From: Sphingomonas sp. JUb134
GTDB taxonomy: Bacteria; Pseudomonadota; Alphaproteobacteria; Sphingomonadales; Sphingomonadaceae
Length of the DNA: 64,000 nucleotides
Assembly: GCF_004341505.2 (NCBI RefSeq)
Contig: NZ_SLYP02000001.1
Coordinates: 1,623,001 to 1,687,000, forward strand
Direction of reading: 5' to 3'
Shown: in pieces, positions 1-9,967 of the stretch
Position numbering within the stretch: position 1 is the first letter of the stretch
Layout: every line of letters starts with the position of its first letter
Notes under the pieces: generated by a model
What the model was told of the DNA's origin: nothing
Database searches by the model: none
What the model saw: the letters and a program-made list of their open reading frames with translations, nothing else
Program-made: the position numbers and the translations under genes

Positions 1-356
1 GACCGGAACAGCAGGTCGGGCACCGCACCCACCACCGGGATCAGGCCCACCGCCCAGTCGACGCCGACATTGCCGGCCATGCGCGCCATCTGGAGCTTGG
101 ACATGCCCAGGTTGCGGGCTTCCCAGATCATGTAGCTGCCCATCGCGGCGCCGATGAAGCTGCCGCCCACCGGTAGCAGGTTGAAGAACAGGTCGAGGCC
201 GACCGGCACCTTGATGCCCGGGATCACGAAGCTGCGCTCCAGCAGCCGCTCCAGGGCCACCAGCCGCTTGCGCACGGCAGCGGCGTCGCGGCCCAAGGGC
301 ACGACTTCGGCCAGGCGGTCGAACGCTTCGGGCGGGATGCGGGAGGTGCGGTTCAT
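1..356 (-). CDS. DUF4112 domain protein (3' end cut off by window edge)
   Basis: The reading frame starts with ATG at 356 (MNRTSRIPPEAFDRL) and runs leftward off the window, so about 118 codons are visible and the C-terminus is missing. After a charged N-terminal helix the protein has two glycine-rich hydrophobic stretches (around LFFNLLPVGGSFIGAAMGSY and VGLIPVVGAVPDLLF) separated by a short amphipathic segment. This pattern is typical of the DUF4112 family of small bacterial inner-membrane proteins, whose function is unknown. The start lies 6 bp upstream of the end of the neighbouring same-strand lipoprotein gene, so the two are probably cotranscribed. The family call is by pattern recognition. 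Confidence 0.75.
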   Translation of the reverse strand, partial: MNRTSRIPPEAFDRLAEVVPLGRDAAAVRKRLVALERLLERSFVIPGIKVPVGLDLFFNLLPVGGSFIGAAMGSYMIWEARNLGMSKLQMARMAGNVGVDWAVGLIPVVGAVPDLLFR

Positions 357-361
357 GGATC

Positions 362-1840
362 TTAGCTGGGGTCGCCGCGCAGGTGATTCAACGGGTGCCA
401 CGCGCGCGGGTTCGGCGTCCAGGCGCGCAGCCGCGGCGACACCAGCGACCACCGCAGTGGCAGGGCGATCGGCACGAAGCTCGCGTCCGCCGCCAGCGCC
501 GCGTCCCCGTCCGCCAGCAGCCGCCCGCGTGTCTCCGCGTCCGGCGCATCGGCGGCGCTGTCGATAATCGAGCGGATCATCGGGTCGCAGGCGACACAGG
601 CGTTGTCGAGGTACCAGCGGCCCGAATCGAGCGGCGCAACCTTGTCGACCAGGCGCAGGTCCGCGTCCGGGGCATCGATCGCCACCCGCTCCACGGGCAA
701 GCCAATGGCGCGCAGGGACCGGCCGATGCCGCGCCACAGCAGGTTGCCGCCGGGTCCCTCCGGCAGTGCGATTCGGAGCGGCGCCATGTCCGGATGGTCC
801 GCCATCCAGATCGCGACCCGCGCCCGCGCCTGCCCGATGGTGTCCTCCGTCGGTGTGGCGGGCCACGGGAACGCGGCAGGCGCGGCTGCGGAGTCGAGCT
901 GCGCCGGGAGCAGCGTGGTGGCAGGCGTCCATTCCTCGCGCACCCCCGCCGCAATGGCGCTCCGGTCGAGCGCGCCCGCCAGCGCGGTCCGGTTGGCGGT
1001 CTCGGCCAGGAAGCCCTGTCGCCGCGCGACGGCCAGTCCGAACAGCCCCACCGCCGGATCGACGCGGATGCTCTCCCGCGCGACCTCCGCGACGGCCAGC
1101 AACGGCCAGTCATCCACGCCCCCGCCCAGTACCAGGTCGAGGTCGCCCCGCGTAAAGCGCAGCACCGCGCGCGCTGCCCGGTCCCCGCGCAGCTCGATCC
1201 TCTCGGCGGGGCTGGGCAGCGTGTCCGCATCCTCGTCGTCCAATCCGCGGATCGGCCGCAGCTGTTGCGCGCCGCGCGCCGGCTGGCCAAGCTCGAATGG
1301 TCCCGTCCCTCGCAGCCCGCGTGCCTGGAAGATGGCAAGCTCCGGCTGCGCGAGAAGCTTCAGGAACTCCGGCTGCGGCCGGCGCAGGCGGATCTCGACC
1401 ACCTCCGGCGTCATCTCGACGATCTCGTCGACCAGCCGCAAGGCACCGGCCAGGGGCTTGTGGTGCGCGGGGCGGACCGCCCGCTTCAGCGTCGCCACGA
1501 CCTCGCTCGCGGTGACGCGGTTGCCGTCCGGCCACCGCGCGTCGCCCAGGCGAAAGATATAGCTCTGGCCCTCGTCGATCACGATCCAGCGCTCGGCAAG
1601 CGCAGGCTCCACCTGGCCGGCGGCATCGAAGCGGACGAGGCCCTGTGCCGTCGCGCCCATCAGCACGCGCTCGGCGGGGGAGAGCTCCGTACGCGAAGGA
1701 TCGGCCACCCGAGCCGTTCCGCCCACGACGCTGACCGCCACCGCCGTATCGTCGGGCCGGCGGTCGCAGCCGCCAAGCGCCAGCGCAGCCGCGGCGAGCA
1801 GCAGCGGGAAGCGGGCGTGCGAGAAGGGGAAGGGCGCCAT
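362..1840 (-). CDS. ABC transporter substrate-binding lipoprotein, family 5 (peptide type)
   Basis: This 493-residue protein is a predicted periplasmic solute-binding lipoprotein of the SBP_bac_5 (oligopeptide/dipeptide) type. The N-terminus has a hydrophobic signal with the lipobox LGGC (Cys at about residue 25). The body carries the family pattern in which the substrate reduces to a predicted energy landscape of the query against windows such as LSPAERVLMGATAQGLVRFD, AERWIVIDEGQSYIFRLGD and WPDGNRVTASEVV, typical of domain I. I chose the ATG at 1840 because a longer in-frame start would read through the tRNA-Leu gene. No permease or ATPase gene adjoins it here, so the rest of the transporter is elsewhere or it acts alone. 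The substrate cannot be read from the sequence. Confidence 0.8.
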   Translation of the reverse strand: MAPFPFSHARFPLLLAAAALALGGCDRRPDDTAVAVSVVGGTARVADPSRTELSPAERVLMGATAQGLVRFDAAGQVEPALAERWIVIDEGQSYIFRLGDARWPDGNRVTASEVVATLKRAVRPAHHKPLAGALRLVDEIVEMTPEVVEIRLRRPQPEFLKLLAQPELAIFQARGLRGTGPFELGQPARGAQQLRPIRGLDDEDADTLPSPAERIELRGDRAARAVLRFTRGDLDLVLGGGVDDWPLLAVAEVARESIRVDPAVGLFGLAVARRQGFLAETANRTALAGALDRSAIAAGVREEWTPATTLLPAQLDSAAAPAAFPWPATPTEDTIGQARARVAIWMADHPDMAPLRIALPEGPGGNLLWRGIGRSLRAIGLPVERVAIDAPDADLRLVDKVAPLDSGRWYLDNACVACDPMIRSIIDSAADAPDAETRGRLLADGDAALAADASFVPIALPLRWSLVSPRLRAWTPNPRAWHPLNHLRGDPS

Positions 1841-1880
1841 GGCCCCTTCCTGCCATCGAAGGCGGCGGAGCGCCACATGG

Positions 1881-1966
1881 TGGTGCGGACGGCGGGACTC
1901 GAACCCGCACTCCTGTTCGGAAGCCGATTTTAAGTCGGCTGCGTCTACCGGTTTCGCCACGTCCGC
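1881..1966 (-). tRNA. tRNA-Leu (anticodon UAA)
   Basis: Read on the minus strand, this 86-nt sequence folds as a class II tRNA. The acceptor arm GCGGACG pairs with CGTCCGC before an encoded ACCA end. The anticodon stem GCCGA/TCGGC encloses loop CTTAAAA, giving anticodon TAA. A variable arm and a GTTCGAGTC T-loop region follow. CCA is encoded in the gene. It lies about 40 bp upstream of the solute-binding lipoprotein start on the same strand. Confidence 0.95.
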
Positions 1967-2030
1967 ATGGCGGCACGGGAACCGCAAGGCTGCATCCGCG
2001 TCAAGCGCGGCGTTGCGCCAAGGCGGAACG

Positions 2031-2309
2031 TCACACGTTCAGGCGCGCGCGCATTTCCTTGCCGGGTTTGAAATAGGGGACGCGCTTGGCATCCACTTCG
2101 ACGGTCTCGCCGGTCCGCGGGTTGCGGCCGGTCCGGGCATCGCGTGCGCGGGTAGAGAAGGCGCCGAAGCCGCGTAGTTCGACGCGACCGTCCGCCTTCA
2201 ACTGTTCGACGATGCTGTCGAAGAAAACGGTGACGATCCGTTCCACGTCGCGCGCGGAGAGGCCGGGGTTCTCGGCGACCAGGCGCTGTACGAGTTCAGA
2301 TCGGATCAT
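2031..2309 (-). CDS. ihfB: Integration host factor subunit beta
   Basis: This 92-residue HU/IHF family protein is expected to pair with IHF-alpha and bend DNA for recombination, replication and promoter architecture. The start [10 protein letters not shown] is characteristic of IHF-beta, and the DNA-binding arm region contains FGAFSTR and GRNPRTGE, with the conserved proline for DNA intercalation. The length matches E. coli IhfB (94 residues). A longer frame exists upstream, but ATG at 2309 gives the family N-terminus. It follows rpsA on the same strand in the classic cmk-rpsA-ihfB order, separated from rpsA by a strong hairpin. Confidence 0.95.
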   Translation of the reverse strand: MIRSELVQRLVAENPGLSARDVERIVTVFFDSIVEQLKADGRVELRGFGAFSTRARDARTGRNPRTGETVEVDAKRVPYFKPGKEMRARLNV

Positions 2310-2414
2310 GTCGGCCTCATCATCCCACCAAGCATTGGCGGAAGCGGTCATTACGCAGGGGAACCGAACAGCTAATTCGGCAGGAGCCGAACTGCAACAC
2401 AAGTTAAGGCATTT

Positions 2415-2445
2415 GCCGCGGCGGGAAGCAACTTCCCGCCGCGGC
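2415..2445 (-). terminator. Hairpin between rpsA and ihfB, likely terminator or attenuator
   Basis: A perfect 14-bp inverted repeat (2415-2428 and 2432-2445, GC-rich, 3-nt loop) sits 7 bp past the rpsA stop. In the minus-strand direction it is followed by AAATGCCTTAACTT, only modestly T-rich. It could terminate or reduce transcription from rpsA into ihfB, or protect the rpsA mRNA end. Confidence 0.7.
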
Positions 2446-2452
2446 GCAATGC

Positions 2453-4162
<1,710 letters not shown>

Positions 4163-4424
4163 TAGAGTTCCTGGTTCCTGTACGTTTTTCCGGCCGGCCG
4201 GTTGGTTCCGGCGGTCTTTGACCGGCGTCGCCGCGGCGGCCGAATGCCGGTCGCGGCATTCGTCGGACGCTTGCTGCAAAGGCCTGCAATTTCATGCGAA
4301 AAAGGGCGCGTGAGGAATCGCCTCCGCGCCGGCCCCGCGAGCAATCGCTCGTCGAACCCCGCACGCATAGCCCGAATGCAAGCAATTCGCAAGCTTGAGG
4401 GGGCGGCCGGACCGGTGCCCCCGA

Positions 4425-5048
4425 TCAGGCGGCGACGCGTGCGTCCACCAGTTCCACCGCGCGCTGAACGGCGGCCTCGATCGACAGGAAACTGGTGTCG
4501 AGCGGGGCGGCGTCCGCGGCCATCATCATCGGCGCATTGGCACGCCCGGCATCCCGCTCGTCGCGTGCGCGAATGTCGGCCAGAACCTTGTCGTAGGTGA
4601 CGGGCGAGCCCTGCTTCTGAAGCTCCAGGTGGCGACGGCGTGCTCGGATGGCAGGCGTCGCCTTCACGAACAGCTTGGCGTGGGCGTCAGGGGCGATCAC
4701 CGTGCCGATGTCGCGACCGTCGAGGACGGCGCCGCCCGGTTGCGCCGCGAAGCGCCGCTGGCGTTGGAGCAGCGCGGCGCGCACCAGCGCATGCGCGGAG
4801 ACGACCGACGCGATCTGGCCGACCTCGTCGCTCCGCAGCCACGGATCCTCAAGCAGCCGATCCTCAAAACCGCAGGCGGCGATCGCATCGGCTTCGCGCT
4901 CGGGCGTGAGCTTGTCGCGGAGCACGGTTGCGGCGACGGCACGATAGAGCAGCCCGGTGTCGAGATGGGGCAGGTTGTAGTGGCGGGAAAGCGCCCGGGC
5001 GATGGTGCCCTTACCCGACGCGGCGGGTCCGTCGACTGCAATGATCAT
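4425..5048 (-). CDS. cmk: Cytidylate kinase
   Basis: This 207-residue enzyme phosphorylates CMP and dCMP to the diphosphates using ATP. The P-loop GPAASGKGT is near residue 7, followed by the CMP-binding pattern LDTGLLYRAV and the LDGRDIGTVI motif (DGRDIGT is diagnostic of Cmk), with a basic lid region RARRRHLELQ. ATG at 5048 gives the standard MIIAVDGPAASG start. It heads the cmk-rpsA-ihfB group on the minus strand and is divergent from the FYDLN protein gene; the 208-bp gap between them should hold both promoters. Confidence 0.96.
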   Translation of the reverse strand: MIIAVDGPAASGKGTIARALSRHYNLPHLDTGLLYRAVAATVLRDKLTPEREADAIAACGFEDRLLEDPWLRSDEVGQIASVVSAHALVRAALLQRQRRFAAQPGGAVLDGRDIGTVIAPDAHAKLFVKATPAIRARRRHLELQKQGSPVTYDKVLADIRARDERDAGRANAPMMMAADAAPLDTSFLSIEAAVQRAVELVDARVAA

Positions 5049-5256
5049 GGGCGACCCCTTGCCGCAACCGGAGCGGTCGTCAAGCGGCCGGGCGCGGCGG
5101 GCCGCAGATCTGCCTCGCCTCGAAGCATCCGCCGTCGCTGGGCCGGCGGCAGGCGGCGGTTTTTGACAGCGCCCTTGCGCTATGGCAAGGCGCGCGCCAC
5201 TTCTCGGGCACCAGTCCCGATACCCAAAATCCCACACCGAAAGGCAAGAGCGGCAC

Positions 5257-5577
5257 ATGGTGAAGCCGGAATGGGGCACGAAGCGGACGTGCCCGAAATG
5301 CGCGACGCGCTTCTATGACCTGGGCAAGGAAGATCCCGTCACCTGCATCGAATGCGGCGTGACCTGGAATCCGGAGCCGATCCTGAAGTCCAAGCAGCCG
5401 CTTCCCTTTGAAGCTGCCAAGCCCATCAGCGAGAAGGAGGCGGACAAGGACGCCGATCTCGGTGACGAGGATCTGGACATCGACGGTGAGGATGAGCCCT
5501 CGGCCGACGATGACGTCGATCTCGGCGGCGACGACGATCTGGGCGTGAACACCCAGGACGAAGACGAGGAAAACTGA
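5257..5577 (+). CDS. TIGR02300 family (FYDLN acid domain) protein
   Basis: This 106-residue protein has an N-terminal zinc-ribbon-like half with two CxxC pairs (CPKC and CIEC) around the signature RFYDLGKEDPVTC, and a C-terminal half that is almost entirely Asp and Glu. The family is nearly restricted to alphaproteobacteria and has no established function. The start at 5257 (MVKPEWGTKR) is preceded by AAAGGCAAGAG and matches the family N-terminus. The acidic tail suggests a very low isoelectric point and possible binding to basic partners or metals, which is inference. Confidence 0.9.
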   Translation: MVKPEWGTKRTCPKCATRFYDLGKEDPVTCIECGVTWNPEPILKSKQPLPFEAAKPISEKEADKDADLGDEDLDIDGEDEPSADDDVDLGGDDDLGVNTQDEDEEN

Positions 5578-5602
5578 TCCTCGCGCTGGCTGCTGCCGGC
5601 GA

Positions 5603-5642
5603 TTTTAAAAAAGGTGCGGCAAGCGTCGAAAAGACGCTTGCC
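5603..5642 (-). terminator. Terminator-like hairpin with T-tract, minus-strand orientation
   Basis: A perfect 10-bp stem (5618-5627 with 5633-5642, loop GAAAA) is followed, reading leftward, by GCACC and then TTTTTT at 5612-5607. This geometry fits an intrinsic terminator for leftward transcription, though the gap between stem and T-run is slightly long. It also lies just past the FYDLN stop on the plus strand, where an A-rich run precedes it, so it may serve that gene's mRNA end as well. Confidence 0.4.
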
Positions 5643-5727
5643 AAACCAAAAGGGCCCGCTTAGAGGGCGCCTTCCCCGGACACGGGGTTCCCGGAGCCGC
5701 TTCGGAAACGAACGGCAAAAACGGCGT

Positions 5728-5803
5728 GGGGCCGTAGCTCAGCTGGGAGAGCGTCGCAATGGCATTGCGAAGGTCAGGGGTTCGATCCCCCTCGGCTCCA
5801 CCA
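5728..5803 (+). tRNA. tRNA-Ala (anticodon GGC)
   Basis: This 76-nt cloverleaf has acceptor GGGGCCG pairing with CGGCTCC, D-arm GCTCAGCTGGGAGAGC, anticodon stem TCGCA/TGCGA with loop ATGGCAT giving anticodon GGC, and T-arm AGGGGTTCGATCCCCCT. CCA is encoded at 5801-5803. Confidence 0.95.
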
Positions 5804-6314
5804 TTCAAGCGCCGGATGCGCTGAAACCCGCCCTCAGGGCATTCTCTGCACGTCTCGGCCTCATCAGACCAGGTCTTGGCAATGCCGCACGAGACGGATG
5901 CGCCATCCGGCGTTCCTCGTGCACCCTCTATGCGTGCGATGCCGAACCTCGTTGTGTGAGAAGAGCGCCGGCTCAAGCAGTCGGCATCAGCTAAACGGAT
6001 TCTGCACCGACCCCTGCCACCCGCCGACTGCAGGGTCGGTGCCGTCAGACCAAGTGCCGTCATCGCCTTTCCCTTGATCGGCTTCCCCTCGTCGCCCCCA
6101 TGCCGGGATGTCTCGCGAGAGCGAGGCACCATGCGGTTCCGACCCGGGATCCCCGGCGAAGACCAACACGCAGTTCCGCAAGCCTTCGGCGAGTGAATTC
6201 TGGATCAGCCGCGCGACGCGGCGCCGCTCAGGTACGCGGATCGGGGCCTTGCGGGTTTGCCCGGATGGCCGCGCGTGCTCCCTCCTTCAGTATGTCGGCG
6301 AAGGGAGAAGCTCT
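5804..6314. other. Intergenic stretch without a supported gene
   Basis: About 510 bp lie between tRNA-Ala and the pilus operon. Reading frames here (including one of 175 codons on the minus strand that crosses the tRNA) show no family resemblance. The only structure I see is an imperfect inverted repeat, GCACCGACCC at 6004-6013 with GGGTCGGTGC at 6033-6042. The stretch probably carries the pilus operon promoter near its right end. Confidence 0.5.
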
Positions 6315-6830
6315 ATGATCTGTGCGCGTATAGCATTGGGCATTCTGGGACTGATACCGGCGGGCATTGCGCACGCGCAGGTCCACACCGCGACGGGCGA
6401 ACTGGAGGTGAAGCTTCTCGTCACCTCCTCCTGCGAGGTGTCGGGCTCTTCCACCGGCGGCGTCGGTACGGCGGTGCTCGATTTCGGCAGCACGGACCTG
6501 CTGTTGGAAGCGATCGACGCCGATACCGGCACCACCGGCGTGCAGACGTTCGACGTTCTGTGCAATCCCGGCGTGGCCTACACCCTCGGGTTCGGTCCCG
6601 GACAGAATGCCACCGAGGTCGCCAACCGCGCGATGAGGCGGGACGGTGGCGACGAACTCGTCCGCTACCAGCTTTATACCACTGCCGCGCGGTCGGCCGT
6701 GCTCGTGAGCTACGCAGGGACGGGTACGGGCACGAAGATACCCGTCCAAGTCTTCGGCCGCGTGCCGGCCCAGACCGCTCCGGTTCCCGGAAACTATCGG
6801 GACGTCGTCACGGTAACCGTCACTTTCTAG
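6315..6830 (+). CDS. Spore coat protein U domain pilin (Csu-like major subunit)
   Basis: This 171-residue secreted protein has a signal peptide (MICARIALGILGLIPAGIAHAQ) and one SCPU domain, the fold of donor-strand-exchanged pilins in the Csu (gamma-4) chaperone-usher family. Paired cysteines (SSCEVSG and VLCNPG) and the C-terminal beta-strand DVVTVTVTF fit such pilins. ATG at 6315 follows AAGGGAGAAG, a good ribosome site. It is the first gene of a four-gene operon, 13 bp ahead of the chaperone, and is probably the main fibre subunit. Confidence 0.85.
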   Translation: MICARIALGILGLIPAGIAHAQVHTATGELEVKLLVTSSCEVSGSSTGGVGTAVLDFGSTDLLLEAIDADTGTTGVQTFDVLCNPGVAYTLGFGPGQNATEVANRAMRRDGGDELVRYQLYTTAARSAVLVSYAGTGTGTKIPVQVFGRVPAQTAPVPGNYRDVVTVTVTF

Positions 6831-6843
6831 CTCGGGGGCCATC

Positions 6844-7569
6844 ATGCTTCGAACCGTCGCCGCCACGGCATTTTTCACCCTCCTGACACCCGCGCCTCTC
6901 CTTGCGCAAACGGCATTGCGCGTCACACCCTTGGCAGTTGATGTGACGGCGCCCGCACAGGCATCGTCGGTCACGCTTCAGAATACCGGGCGGGAGCCGA
7001 TCTCCTTGCAAATCCGGATCTTCGACTGGTCGCAGGCCGGTGGCGAGGACAAGCTTGTGCCGACCACGGACGTGGTGGCGAGCCCACCGGCCGTCAGCAT
7101 TCCCGCAGGAGCCGCCTATACGGTCCGCATCGCGCGGACCGGCAACACCGACGCTGCGGGCGAGAAGAGCTATCGCATGTGGGTCGACGAACTACCCCGG
7201 CCAACGCCCAGCCGCGCCGGCGGCGGGGAAGTCGACGTGCGGATTCGCTATGACCTTCCGGTCTTCTTCCATCCCGCGGGTGTCAGGACCGAACTCAGCT
7301 GGCGCGCGTATCGCACGGGCTCCGAACTGGTGATCGAGGCGACCAACCGCGGATCCCGTCATGCCCGCATCCAAGACCTGAAGCTCCAGACCGCAAAGGG
7401 CAACGTCAGCTTCGGCGAGGGCCTCGCGGGATACGTTCTGGCTGGATCAACGCGGCGATGGACCCAGCCCATCGCCAAGCTGCCATCAACCTCTGATGGA
7501 ACTGCCACCGTTGTTGCCGGAGTCAGCGGGAGTGAAACGCGCCAGCCCGTCACGATCGCGACCCGATAG
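6844..7569 (+). CDS. Fimbrial periplasmic chaperone
   Basis: This 241-residue protein resembles PapD-type chaperones that cap pilin subunits in the periplasm. It has a signal peptide (MLRTVAATAFFTLLTPAPLLAQ), then an N-terminal immunoglobulin-like domain with SVTLQNTGREPISLQIRIF and the region around VPTTDVVASPPAVSIPAG, then YTVRIAR, and a second Ig-like domain with basic strand residues. It sits between pilin and usher genes. The usher frame opens 74 bp before its stop, so translation of the two is probably coupled. Confidence 0.88.
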   Translation: MLRTVAATAFFTLLTPAPLLAQTALRVTPLAVDVTAPAQASSVTLQNTGREPISLQIRIFDWSQAGGEDKLVPTTDVVASPPAVSIPAGAAYTVRIARTGNTDAAGEKSYRMWVDELPRPTPSRAGGGEVDVRIRYDLPVFFHPAGVRTELSWRAYRTGSELVIEATNRGSRHARIQDLKLQTAKGNVSFGEGLAGYVLAGSTRRWTQPIAKLPSTSDGTATVVAGVSGSETRQPVTIATR

Positions 7570-9967
7570 GCAGCGCTTCCGGCCGATATCCCTCTTAATT
7601 GCGACTTGCCTGTCGCTCGGCGTTGCAAGCAGCGCCTTGGGCCAGTCGCAACCATCGGCCGGCGACACTGTCCCGCTCGTGCTCGAGGTGCGGGTGAACG
7701 GCCTTCGGTCGGAATTGCTATGGCAGTTCGATCGTCTGGCGGACGGCAGCCTCGCTACCAGCGCCGAGCGGCTGCGGCTCCTGGGTTTCGATCTGGCGAG
7801 GTTGGGTGTCCCGCCTGATGCGTCGGTGGTCCGACTCGCTGACCTGCGGGGCGTCACCTATCACTACTCCGAAGCGACCCAATCGCTGGAAATCGACGCA
7901 AAGGACGATGCGCTGACGCCGGTGGTGCTCGATGCGGCGAACGCCCCGGAGCCGATCGATCTGGACAAGTTGGAGACGCATCTGGGTGCCGTACTGAACT
8001 ACGGCCTGTTCATGGACGTCTCGCGTGAGGGCTATCACGCCAGCGGCCAATATGATGCGCGGCTGATGACGGGAGTCGGCGTATTCTCCAGCAACGGCTA
8101 TGCGAACTACACAACCGCCGGCTCCTCCCGCTTCGAGCATGTCCGCCTCGACACCAGCTGGCGGTATGTCGATGCGAAACGGGTCATCGCGTTTGCGGCG
8201 GGCGACGTGATCAGCGACGGCGGCGATCTCGGTCAGATCTATCGACTAGGAGGCCTGCAAGTCCGCCGCGAGTTCGGAGAGCGTCCGGATATCGTGACGA
8301 CCGCGCTTCCGATCCTGAGCGGAACCGCCGCCGTCCCTTCGATGGTGGATCTCTACGTAAACGGGCTCCGATACTACAACGGTCAGGTCGGGCGCGGACC
8401 CTTCGAGTTCCGTTCGCTCCCCAATCTCGGCAACGGTGCCACCGCCACAGTGGTCCTGACGGACGCCACCGGGCGCGAGACACGCATCGAGAAGCCGATT
8501 TTCTACGTGCCGGACCTGCTGCCCAGGGGCATGCTCGACTTCTCGCTCGAGGCGGGCTTCCCTCGCCTCAACTACGGCATCGACTCGTTTGATTACCTTG
8601 ATGACGTGGCGGCGTCCGGTACACTCCGATACGGCGTCAACGACTGGCTGACGGCGGGCGCGCATGTCGAGGGCATGCACGATTTTCTGAACGGCAGCGC
8701 CGAGGTGATCGTACGGGTCGGCGGTCTCGGCTCCATACGGGCGAGGGGCGCTGCCAGTCATTTCAGGGAAGTCACCGACCATCGCTTCGCGATCGATGCG
8801 AGCGCGCGCATTTACGGCGTCAATCTCTACGCGGGCATAGATCGTGCGAAGACCGGGTATCGCGATCTCGTCGGGGTCACCAGCATCAAGGCCGATTTCG
8901 GCCCAATTGATACACTGCCCCGTCCCGTGCCCGTCGGCACGGAACCGGCACTCCAGTCTTTTTCCACCAAAACCGACAGGGCTGGCGCCAGCTTCAGCCT
9001 GTTCGATACCGGGTTCGCCCTCAACTACACGCGCATGAAGCTTCCGCAGCAGGATCTGAAGCTGATCAGCGGGTCTTTCTCACGGACGCTATTCGGCCGG
9101 CTTTCGGCGTGGGGGAACGCCTACAAGGATGTCGGCGACCGCTCGGATTATGGCGTGTTCTTCGGCTTCAGCCTGTCGTTCCAAAACCGTGTGTCGGCCA
9201 CGACCAGCTTCTCGAAGACGCAATCGGGCTCCATGCTCACCATGCGCGCCAACCGGGCGACGGACGGCACGCCCGGCTCATGGGGATGGACCGTCTCGGA
9301 CTCCGAAATCCTTTCCGGCCGCGGGACAGGGTATCGCGCAGCGACCGTGCGCTATCTCGGCCGCGCCGCGACCCTCGAAGGCGGCATCGAGCAACAGGGC
9401 AGCGTCGTGCGCCTGACCGGCTATGCGGAAGGGTCGGTGGTTGCGATGGGCGGCGGGGTCTTCCTCGCGCCGCGAATCGACGACGGCTTTGCGATCGTCC
9501 GTGGCGGGGGCGCGCGTACCCCAGTCCTCGCCAACAGGCGCGAGGTCGCACGCACAAACCAGTCGGGCAAGGCGCTGGTGCCGTACATCCCGGCCTACCA
9601 GCGCAGCACGATCGGCATCGATCCCGTAAACCTGCCGGTCGACCTCAGGCCCGCCCGTACCGAGGCGGTCGTGGTACCTGCGGATCGGGCAGGGGTGATC
9701 GTGGACTTCGGCGTCGCCCCGATCGCCGCAGCCGTCGTCACCCTCGTCGATACGGACGGCGCACCCCTTCCGGTCGGTGCGATCGCCACGCTCGAAGACG
9801 GGGAGCCCACCGTCATCGGATATGACGGCCAAGCGTATGTGGCGGGTCTGAAGGCCAGCAACCGCCTCACGGTGGAACTGGAGAATGGTGGGCAGTGCTC
9901 GGTGACCTTTGAGTACCGGCCCGTCTCCGGACAGCAGGTAAAGATAGGACCCTTGATATGCCGCTAG
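7496..9967 (+). CDS. Outer-membrane usher of a Csu-like pilus
   Basis: This protein of up to 823 residues forms the outer-membrane pore through which pilin-chaperone complexes are assembled. It has an N-terminal domain (VLEVRVNGLRSELLWQF), a long beta-barrel region with many aromatic-glycine strands, a plug-like region (around VDLYVNGLRYYNGQVGRGPF) and a small C-terminal sandwich (LKASNRLTVELENGGQCSVTFEY). The start is uncertain. ATG at 7496 lies inside the chaperone gene; GTG at 7532 is an alternative that gives a shorter signal region before ISLLIATCLSLGVASSALGQ. The stop overlaps the start of the tip-subunit gene. Confidence 0.88.
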   Translation: MELPPLLPESAGVKRASPSRSRPDRQRFRPISLLIATCLSLGVASSALGQSQPSAGDTVPLVLEVRVNGLRSELLWQFDRLADGSLATSAERLRLLGFDLARLGVPPDASVVRLADLRGVTYHYSEATQSLEIDAKDDALTPVVLDAANAPEPIDLDKLETHLGAVLNYGLFMDVSREGYHASGQYDARLMTGVGVFSSNGYANYTTAGSSRFEHVRLDTSWRYVDAKRVIAFAAGDVISDGGDLGQIYRLGGLQVRREFGERPDIVTTALPILSGTAAVPSMVDLYVNGLRYYNGQVGRGPFEFRSLPNLGNGATATVVLTDATGRETRIEKPIFYVPDLLPRGMLDFSLEAGFPRLNYGIDSFDYLDDVAASGTLRYGVNDWLTAGAHVEGMHDFLNGSAEVIVRVGGLGSIRARGAASHFREVTDHRFAIDASARIYGVNLYAGIDRAKTGYRDLVGVTSIKADFGPIDTLPRPVPVGTEPALQSFSTKTDRAGASFSLFDTGFALNYTRMKLPQQDLKLISGSFSRTLFGRLSAWGNAYKDVGDRSDYGVFFGFSLSFQNRVSATTSFSKTQSGSMLTMRANRATDGTPGSWGWTVSDSEILSGRGTGYRAATVRYLGRAATLEGGIEQQGSVVRLTGYAEGSVVAMGGGVFLAPRIDDGFAIVRGGGARTPVLANRREVARTNQSGKALVPYIPAYQRSTIGIDPVNLPVDLRPARTEAVVVPADRAGVIVDFGVAPIAAAVVTLVDTDGAPLPVGAIATLEDGEPTVIGYDGQAYVAGLKASNRLTVELENGGQCSVTFEYRPVSGQQVKIGPLICR

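Noticed and set aside
383..1933. 516-codon frame on the plus strand across the lipoprotein gene
   Set aside because: It is antisense to a clear SBP lipoprotein and overlaps tRNA-Leu; its composition is Arg/Pro/Gln-rich as in GC-rich shadow frames.
1841..1987. Longer N-terminus for the lipoprotein gene
   Set aside because: It would be translated from the tRNA-Leu sequence; the ATG at 1840 gives the signal and lipobox.
5605..6132. 175-codon minus-strand frame over tRNA-Ala
   Set aside because: It reads through a tRNA and has no family pattern.
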